Translations under genes and position numbers: made by a program
Origin: a bacterium
GTDB lineage: Bacteria; Pseudomonadota; Alphaproteobacteria; Rhizobiales; Xanthobacteraceae
Assembly (NCBI GenBank): GCA_029946075.1
Contig: JAQSDT010000771.1
Location: forward strand, 1-11,222
Direction of reading: 5' to 3'
Length of the DNA stretch: 11,222 nucleotides
In this document: positions 7,629 through 11,222 of the stretch, piece after piece
Position numbering within the stretch: position 1 is the first letter of the stretch
How the letters are laid out: each line of letters starts with the position of its first letter
Notes under the pieces: generated by a model
Told to the model about the DNA's origin: nothing
Database searches by the model: none
Seen by the model: the letters and a program-made list of their open reading frames with translations, nothing else

Positions 7629-7817
7629 ATGAATTCAAAGGACATCATTTCTGCCCTGAAAGCAGATGGTTGGGTGCAGGTCGCTCAAAAAGGAAGTCAT
7701 GTCCAGTTCAAACATCCAACCAAACCAGGGCGGGTGACGGTGCCGCACCCACGCAGGGACATTCCGACCGGAACGTTTCGAAGCATCGAAAAGCAAGCCG
7801 GACTGAGACTGAAATAG
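7629..7817 (+). CDS. hicA: HicA-type toxin (mRNA interferase)
   Basis: This 62-aa protein has the complete HicA double-stranded-RNA-binding-like fold signature. It starts with an alpha helix (SKDIISALKADGW), followed by the catalytic-His motif QKGSHVQFKH with H24, then VTVPHPRRDIPTGTFRSIEKQAGL. HicA toxins cleave mRNA and tmRNA to stop translation and are neutralised by HicB, encoded 57 bp downstream in the usual toxin-first order. The length is typical. The ATG directly follows an inverted repeat and has no Shine-Dalgarno, so low or leaderless translation is likely. The gene is visibly AT-richer than its neighbours, consistent with horizontal transfer. No disabling change is seen. Confidence 0.92.
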   Translation: MNSKDIISALKADGWVQVAQKGSHVQFKHPTKPGRVTVPHPRRDIPTGTFRSIEKQAGLRLK

Positions 7818-7874
7818 GCGAGATTGGGATTGGACCAGCGATCCGCCCTGCCAGAAGCAGAGGATGAATTGAAA

Positions 7875-8267
7875 ATGCGACAGTACATCGCCTTGATCCA
7901 CAAAGAGGCCGATAGCGATTACGGCGTATCGTTTCCGGATCTTCCCGGCGTGATCAGCGCCGGCAAGACGCTCGATGAGGCTCGCGATATGGGCGCCGAG
8001 GCGCTCGCGCTGCATCTGGAAGGTTTGGCCGCGGATGGAGAAGCCGCGCCAGAACCGAGTTCGCTGGAAGATGTCATGAAGGATGCGCAGAACAGAGATG
8101 GCGTTGCCGTACTCATTACGGCACCGGCTGCGGACGTGAAAAGCGTTCGCATCAATGTGACGATGCCGGCAGATGTACTGGATCAGATCGATCGCTATGC
8201 CGAGCGAGAGGGATTCACGCGGTCAGGCTTCCTTGCGCAGGCAGCGAAAAAGGCAATGGCTGTATAA
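7875..8267 (+). CDS. hicB: HicB-type antitoxin with ribbon-helix-helix domain
   Basis: This 130-aa protein is read from the ATG at 7875, preceded by AGAGGATGA at about 10 nt; a TTG at 7824 would add 17 residues unlike HicB. The N-terminal HicB fold (about 1-60) is a degenerate RNase H-like domain with YGVSFPDLPGVISAGKTLDEA and ALALHLEGL, which binds and masks HicA. A linker follows, then a ribbon-helix-helix DNA-binding domain at 91-128 (VRINVTMPADVLDQIDRYAE and TRSGFLAQAAKKAM). It should neutralise HicA and repress the hicAB promoter, where two inverted repeats lie. Its TAA at 8265-8267 is one base from the stop codon of the convergent toxin gene. Confidence 0.92.
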   Translation: MRQYIALIHKEADSDYGVSFPDLPGVISAGKTLDEARDMGAEALALHLEGLAADGEAAPEPSSLEDVMKDAQNRDGVAVLITAPAADVKSVRINVTMPADVLDQIDRYAEREGFTRSGFLAQAAKKAMAV

Positions 8268-8268
8268 T

Positions 8269-8565
8269 CTACTCGAACAATTGTGGCCTGATGTCGAGCG
8301 CGCCGTGAATGATGGCGCGAATTTCAACGCCGTCAGGCGAGGGCGTGTAGAAGATCAGGTGTGATTGGAAGCGGAAGCGTCGATGGTTCGTCGCGAGTTC
8401 ATCGACCGCCTGGCCAATGAGCGGAAAGTCGGCAAGCAAGCCGAAGGAGCGAATCAGGCCAGCATAATAAGCGTCAGCCTGATAGGAGCCGAATTTGCTT
8501 TCGGTGAAGTCGTAGATGTCGATCAGGTCGGCTCGCGCCCGTTGAGTAAGCCTGTACTCAGCCAT
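8269..8565 (-). CDS. ParE/RelE-family toxin
   Basis: This 98-aa protein has the ParE toxin pattern: YRLTQRARADLIDIYDFTES at the N-terminus (about 4-23), a central helix, RRFRFQSHLIFYTPSPDGVEI (about 62-82) and the closing IHGALDIRPQLF. ParE members typically poison DNA gyrase, while RelE relatives cut mRNA on the ribosome; the lack of a clear RelE catalytic set and the closing motif favour ParE. It is second in a two-gene operon and overlaps the end of the upstream small gene by 8 bp (ATGGCTGA), with no ribosome-binding site of its own. That indicates translational coupling to its antitoxin. Its stop codon faces that of hicB with one base between. Its actual target is unknown. Confidence 0.88.
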   Translation of the reverse strand: MAEYRLTQRARADLIDIYDFTESKFGSYQADAYYAGLIRSFGLLADFPLIGQAVDELATNHRRFRFQSHLIFYTPSPDGVEIRAIIHGALDIRPQLFE

Positions 8566-8773
8566 GGCGACGGGCGGCTACTCGCTTGCGGGCGGCGGCC
8601 AGGATATCGTCGGGCGTATCATTGGCGAGGGTGTTGCAATCGGGATGATTGAACATTGCTTGATAGCGCCGGACTTGCTCATCCCGGGGTAGCGCAGCCC
8701 ACGCGGCCAATTCCGCTTCGCTTGGCGTTGCCGATGGCATCACACGGGCCGGTTTGTCGGTCGTCTGCGACAT
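8558..8773 (-). CDS. Small antitoxin-like protein paired with the ParE-type toxin (family not recognised)
   Basis: This 71-aa protein is read from the ATG at 8773. The in-frame extension to 8845 would run through the rpsD terminator and is rejected. It contains an acidic, Ala-rich helical region (PSEAELAAWAALPRDEQVRR, about 17-36), a segment with NHPDC (42-46), and a basic tail AARKRVAARRHG (60-71). I do not recognise a ribbon-helix-helix, Phd/YefM or AbrB fold. The antitoxin role is inferred from size, first position in the operon and the 8-bp stop/start overlap with the ParE-type gene. A 10-bp palindrome lies 14 bp upstream and would suit autoregulation. No Shine-Dalgarno is visible; a TACAAT box lies only 6 bp before the ATG. 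Confidence 0.72.
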   Translation of the reverse strand: MSQTTDKPARVMPSATPSEAELAAWAALPRDEQVRRYQAMFNHPDCNTLANDTPDDILAAARKRVAARRHG

Positions 8774-8779
8774 ATAAAA

Positions 8780-8797
8780 ATTGTAACACGAATTCGT
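8780..8797 (-). promoter_or_regulatory. Putative promoter/operator of the ParE-type operon
   Basis: On the minus strand TACAAT (8780-8785) matches the -10 consensus at 5 of 6 positions and sits 6 bp before the antitoxin ATG. Just upstream is the perfect palindrome ACGAATTCGT (8788-8797), within the promoter spacer, suitable for repression by the TA complex. No convincing -35 box is present; the region there is the T-run of the rpsD terminator. The predicted transcript would be leaderless. Confidence 0.4.
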
Positions 8798-8800
8798 ACC

Positions 8801-8833
8801 AAACAAAAAGGCCCCGGCAAAACCGGGGCCTTT
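8801..8833 (-). terminator. Rho-independent terminator of rpsD
   Basis: On the minus strand a perfect 11-bp stem AAAGGCCCCGG/CCGGGGCCTTT with a 5-nt loop TTTTG is followed by TTTTTGTTT. It starts 24 bp after the rpsD stop codon. It is strong and complete, and separates rpsD from the toxin-antitoxin operon on the same strand. Confidence 0.9.
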
Positions 8834-8856
8834 GATATCTCGCAAGCGAAATCAGA

Positions 8857-9474
8857 TCAGCGCGAATAGAATTCGACGATCAGATGCGGCTCCATCTGCA
8901 CCGCGAACGGCACGTCCGACAGCGCCGGGATGCGGGTGAACTTCGCGGTCATCTTGGAGTGATCGGCTTCGATGAAATCCGGGACGTCGCGCTCGCCGAG
9001 CTGGCTGGCTTCCAGCACGGGGGTGAGCTGCTTGGAGGATTCCTTGATCTCGACGAGGTCGCCGGGCTTGAGCTTGTAGCTCGAGATGTTGACGCGGCGG
9101 CCGTTCACCTTGATGTGGCCGTGGTTGATGAACTGGCGCGCGGCGAACATGGTCGCGACGAACTTGGCGCGATAGACCACCGTATCGAGACGGCGCTCCA
9201 GGAGGCCGATCAGGTTTTCACCGGTGTCGCCCTTCATCCGGCCGGCTTCGACGTAGATGCCGTGGAACTGGCGCTCGGAAATGTTGGCGTAGTAGCCCTT
9301 GAGCTTCTGCTTGGCGCGAAGCTGGACGCCGAAGTCGGACAGCTTGCCCTTGCGGCGCTGACCGTGCTGGCCGGGGCCATATTCACGGCGGTTCACGGGG
9401 CTCTTCGGGCGGCCCCAGATGTTCTGGCCCATACGGCGATCGATCTTGTACTTCGCCTCACTGCGCTTAGTCAT
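8857..9474 (-). CDS. rpsD: 30S ribosomal protein S4
   Basis: This 205-aa protein begins at the ATG at 9474 with AGAGGA four bases upstream; an in-frame extension to 9576 is untranslated leader. The N-terminal S4 domain begins MTKRSEAKYKIDRRMGQNIW, with RREYGPGQHGQRRKGKLSDFG and LRAKQKLKGYYANISERQF typical of the alphaproteobacterial form without zinc cysteines. The S4 RNA-binding domain follows from RRLDTVVYRAKFV through INHGHIKVNGRRVNISSYKL to the C-terminal MEPHLIVEFYSR. S4 binds the 5' domain of 16S rRNA and nucleates small-subunit assembly. It is a single-gene unit here, not part of the alpha operon, with its own promoter and terminator. Identification is secure. Confidence 0.98.
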   Translation of the reverse strand: MTKRSEAKYKIDRRMGQNIWGRPKSPVNRREYGPGQHGQRRKGKLSDFGVQLRAKQKLKGYYANISERQFHGIYVEAGRMKGDTGENLIGLLERRLDTVVYRAKFVATMFAARQFINHGHIKVNGRRVNISSYKLKPGDLVEIKESSKQLTPVLEASQLGERDVPDFIEADHSKMTAKFTRIPALSDVPFAVQMEPHLIVEFYSR

Positions 9475-9592
9475 CGCGTCCTCTGCATAGAGTTTGAGTT
9501 TTGAGGAAACGCGCCCTCCTGTGCACCGGCGGGGCCGGGGCCGACAGGTTCGCCTCGAAAGCTCGGGGAGAACCACGGGTCGCGAAACGCAA

Positions 9593-9614
9593 CGCGGGCC
9601 GAAAACGGCCCGCG
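9593..9614 (-). promoter_or_regulatory. GC-rich hairpin at the 5' end of the rpsD leader
   Basis: CGCGGGCCG/CGGCCCGCG is a perfect 9-bp stem with a 4-nt loop, read CGCGGGCCG-TTTT-CGGCCCGCG on the minus strand. If the TTGACA promoter at 9625-9653 is correct, the hairpin starts about 4 nt into the rpsD mRNA. The following TTGCGTTTCGC is not a proper T-run, so a mRNA-stabilising or regulatory role fits better than termination. Confidence 0.5.
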
Positions 9615-9624
9615 AGCAAGCGGG

Positions 9625-9653
9625 TTCTTAGGGAGAAATGGCCGTCCTGTCAA
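9625..9653 (-). promoter_or_regulatory. Putative rpsD promoter
   Basis: On the minus strand a perfect TTGACA (+ strand 9648-9653) is followed after 17 bp by TAAGAA (9625-9630), a weak -10 box. Start of transcription would be near 9618, giving a leader of about 145 nt. A strong -35 with a weak -10 is common for alphaproteobacterial housekeeping promoters. Confidence 0.5.
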
Positions 9654-9662
9654 CGAAAGTGA

Positions 9663-9749
9663 CGTCATTCCGGGGCGATGCGGAGCATCGAACTACGGTG
9701 CGCAATTGCGCACCTGCGGTCTGGTCCTTCGGACCATCCCGGAATGACG
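9663..9749. repeat. 87-bp palindromic intergenic repeat with three internal hairpins
   Basis: The ends are a perfect 12-bp inverted repeat, CGTCATTCCGGG (9663-9674) and CCCGGAATGACG (9738-9749). Inside are three hairpins: CGATGC-GGA-GCATCG (9676-9690), the 18-bp palindrome GGTGCGCAATTGCGCACC (9697-9714), and TGGTCC-TTC-GGACCA (9722-9736). Folded, it makes a closed four-way structure. Elements beginning GTCATTCCGGGGC are, from memory, a common dispersed intergenic repeat in Bradyrhizobium and relatives; a second copy is not in this window. It lies 12 bp after the acyltransferase stop codon and 9 bp upstream of the rpsD -35 box. Confidence 0.75.
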
Positions 9750-9761
9750 GCCAAATGAGCG

Positions 9762-10541
9762 TCAGGTAGCGACGGCGCGGACCTGTTTTGGCTCGGTTTG
9801 CTGCCGATTGGCGCGCAATTCGGTCGAAATCTCGTTGTTCAGCACCTGTTCCAGCCGGTTCAGGGCCTTGGCCATGGGGGCGGCGTCGGTCACCCGGTGG
9901 TCCCAGCGCAAGACCACGTCGATAGTCTGGTCGGGCTTTTCGACCCCGTAGCTCAGCACATAGGGCCCCGGGCTCATGGCATGGAGCTCGCCGGCGCCAT
10001 AGGCGGCCACCGAGGTGACGCCAAAGCTGCCGAAATAATTGGCCCGCTGGCGGCCGAAATTGAGCCCGACGGCCCAGAACAGCCGGCGCAGCGGCAGCGG
10101 CAGGCGGGTGGTGCGCAGGATCTTGCGGAATGCCGGCACGTCGTCGATCGGCGCGTCCTTGGCGTGCCGGATCAACGCATCGACCTGAACCAGTGACATT
10201 TCGTCGGGGGAGGCCACCTTCTGCGGCAGCACGCAATCCTCGCCGTCCTCGATTCGCGCGATCGCCACCATCGCGACGCTGCGCGGCAGCTCATAGAATG
10301 CGGGCAGCGGCCATTTGACGTACAGGGTGCGCAGGATCGGCTGTTCCTTCGCCACCAGCGCAAACGCCTTGACGAAGATCGCCGCCCAGCCGGGGCATTG
10401 CGCGGCCTGGCTGCGGGCTTCCAGCAGGCTGCGGATATTGATGCTGCGGGTGAGCGAAACGAAGGGCACGCGGATCGATGCGTGCATGAGGTCGTCAACC
10501 AGGCGGCGCGGCAATGTTATTTTTCGGACCGTACCGCGCAT
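9762..10541 (-). CDS. 2-oxoacid dehydrogenase E2-type acyltransferase domain protein, lipoyl-free
   Basis: This 259-aa protein is read from the ATG at 10541, with GAGTGA at about 8 nt; a start at 10616 would add 25 residues without a ribosome-binding site. It is the chloramphenicol-acetyltransferase-like catalytic domain of E2 enzymes: the N-terminal strand and helix (TRSINIRSLLEARSQ, about 31-45), FGSFGVTSVAAYGAGELHAM (about 170-189), and the active-site block WDHRVTDAAPM with H215 and D219 matching the DHRxxDG motif, except that Ala replaces the usual Gly. There are no lipoyl or E1/E3-binding domains. Acyl transfer from CoA is the family chemistry; the acceptor is unknown, and loss of activity is possible. 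The cupin gene lies 114 bp upstream on the same strand. Confidence 0.8.
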   Translation of the reverse strand: MRGTVRKITLPRRLVDDLMHASIRVPFVSLTRSINIRSLLEARSQAAQCPGWAAIFVKAFALVAKEQPILRTLYVKWPLPAFYELPRSVAMVAIARIEDGEDCVLPQKVASPDEMSLVQVDALIRHAKDAPIDDVPAFRKILRTTRLPLPLRRLFWAVGLNFGRQRANYFGSFGVTSVAAYGAGELHAMSPGPYVLSYGVEKPDQTIDVVLRWDHRVTDAAPMAKALNRLEQVLNNEISTELRANRQQTEPKQVRAVAT

Positions 10542-10584
10542 TGCGTCACTCAGGTTCCTGCAACCGGCAAACCAGAACAGTGGC

Positions 10585-10603
10585 GGGCCGGCATGGCCAG
10601 CCC
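10585..10603 (-). other. Hairpin between the cupin and acyltransferase genes
   Basis: GGGCCGGC-ATG-GCCAGCCC forms an 8-bp stem with one G-T pair and a 3-nt loop in the 114-bp gap. There is no T-run, so it is at most a weak terminator or a processing or stability structure. Chance in GC-rich DNA is possible. Confidence 0.25.
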
Positions 10604-10655
10604 GTCCGAGCCCCATCTAGCACGAACCCGGCGCTTTGACGCCAGCAGGATTACC

Positions 10656-11042
10656 TCAAGGCGCCGGTTTGGCCAAAGGCTCGCCGGCCTTCACGACGTA
10701 AACCCCGAGCACTTTGAAGGGTTTGTCGCCGGCCTTGGCGTCGTGCACCGCGCCTTCCGGGATCTGGTAGGATTCGCCTGCCTTGATTTTCATCGGCGGC
10801 TTGCCGTCGATCAAGAGCTCCAGTTCGCCTTCGAGGACATAGCCGGTTTCGGCGCCTGGATGGGTGTGACGGCCCGCGGCCCCGCCGGCAGGAACTTCCG
10901 CGATCGCGGTGACCGTGTTGTAGCCGGCCGGGAAATCGAGCTTTTGCAGCGGCGTGCGCTTGATGCCTGATTGCTGGGCGATGGCAACACTGGCACCGGC
11001 GACAGCCACGACGGCCAGTCCGAGCAGAATTTTTCTGATCAT
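10656..11042 (-). CDS. Secreted single-domain cupin
   Basis: This 128-aa protein starts at the ATG at 11042 with AGGGAGA about 7 nt upstream. Residues 1-22 form a Sec signal peptide ending AIA, so it should be periplasmic. The cupin_2 barrel has motif 1 as GRHTHPGAETGYVLEGELEL (58-77), giving metal ligands H59, H61 and E65, and motif 2 as IPEGAVHDAKAGDKPF with H100. All four usual metal ligands are present, so a metal-binding cupin is likely. Small exported cupins of this kind have no settled substrate. It is the first gene of a minus-strand pair with the acyltransferase; a shared transcript is possible. Confidence 0.88.
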   Translation of the reverse strand: MIRKILLGLAVVAVAGASVAIAQQSGIKRTPLQKLDFPAGYNTVTAIAEVPAGGAAGRHTHPGAETGYVLEGELELLIDGKPPMKIKAGESYQIPEGAVHDAKAGDKPFKVLGVYVVKAGEPLAKPAP

Positions 11043-11115
11043 GTTTTTTCTCCCTGTATCGCGAGCCTAGCAGCGGGAGCGCACGACTGGAAGCCGTTCA
11101 GGTCAATAGCCGGAT

Positions 11116-11137
11116 TTGGTGGGGCGCTGCCCACCAA
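11116..11137. promoter_or_regulatory. Inverted repeat upstream of the terminal plus-strand ORF
   Basis: TTGGTGGG-GCGCTG-CCCACCAA has perfect 8-bp arms and a 6-nt loop. It lies between the cupin start and a possible plus-strand gene start at 11151, just before AGGAGG. It could be an operator for divergent genes or an mRNA hairpin; no T-run follows. Confidence 0.35.
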
Positions 11138-11150
11138 GTGCAGGAGGAAA

Positions 11151-11222
11151 ATGGGTGACGTATCGCGCTGTGTTGCTTTAGGTATCGGTAAGCAGACAAG
11201 GGCAAACCAAAAACCATTGCCG
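11151..11222 (+). CDS. Possible start of a gene, 3' partial, unrecognised
   Basis: An ATG at 11151 follows a perfect AGGAGG (11142-11147) with a short 3-nt spacing and stays open for 24 codons to the window edge. The visible peptide begins MGDVSRCVALGIGKQ and is not recognised. The ribosome-binding site is the main support, and 24 open codons in this base composition prove little. A hairpin lies just upstream. Confidence 0.3.
   Translation, partial: MGDVSRCVALGIGKQTRANQKPLP

Noticed and set aside
7561..7638. N-terminal extension of threonine aldolase to 7638
   Set aside because: It would translate the operator repeats, giving residues unlike the family; the ATG at 7560 gives a normal N-terminus.
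7629..8773. Prophage or transposon as carrier of the TA cluster
   Set aside because: No integrase, transposase, target-site duplication or tRNA attachment site is visible within the window.
8884..9504. Plus-strand ORF of 206 codons opposite rpsD
   Set aside because: Antisense shadow of the highly conserved rpsD.
9663..9749. CRISPR-like or tRNA-like structure at the palindromic repeat
   Set aside because: The hairpins differ from each other and have no regular spacers, so it is not CRISPR; no anticodon arm or T-loop pattern for a tRNA.

Overview
The window is GC-rich (roughly 62-65% by eye, not computed) and looks like chromosomal DNA of an alphaproteobacterium in the Bradyrhizobium/Rhodopseudomonas group (Nitrobacteraceae). 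The reasons are the sequence type of ribosomal protein S4 (rpsD), the mix of neighbouring genes (tandem exported serine hydrolases, a GH17 membrane glucan enzyme, a lipoyl-free E2-like acyltransferase) and a structured palindromic intergenic repeat beside rpsD. The genus is an inference; no marker search was possible.

Layout, left to right. (1) 1-3117, plus strand: the 3' end of a macro-domain ADP-ribose hydrolase, then two paralogous secreted class-C-type serine hydrolases that overlap by 20 bp and look like a tandem duplication. (2) 3118-6489: a Tat-exported GH1 beta-glucosidase (minus) diverging from a GH17 polytopic membrane glucan enzyme (plus), which resembles the NdvC-type proteins of Bradyrhizobium beta-(1,3)(1,6)-glucan synthesis. 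The space between them holds a perfect 17-bp palindrome. (3) 6493-7560, minus: a low-specificity L-threonine aldolase. (4) 7561-8800: an AT-richer island with two convergent toxin-antitoxin modules, hicAB on plus and a ParE-type toxin with an unrecognised 71-aa antitoxin on minus. Their stop codons are one base apart, and paired inverted repeats cover the hicA promoter. (5) 8801-9761, minus: rpsD with a textbook terminator, a long structured leader, a probable TTGACA promoter and the 87-bp multi-hairpin repeat. (6) 9762-11042, minus: an E2-like acyltransferase domain protein and a secreted small cupin. (7) 11043-11222: a hairpin and the possible start of a gene that runs out of the window.

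How it fits together: GH1 and GH17 plausibly form a cell-envelope beta-glucan processing pair. The serine hydrolases act in the periplasm on unknown ester or amide substrates. The toxin-antitoxin cluster looks like an acquired insertion between the housekeeping genes for threonine aldolase and S4. Convergent genes here are packed unusually tightly: three pairs meet with 0, 3 and 1 bp between stop codons. Nothing in the window is a clear new multi-gene system. The strongest candidates for novelty are the unassigned antitoxin, the apparently leaderless TA promoters, the ATC-like start of the GH17 gene and the structured rpsD upstream region.
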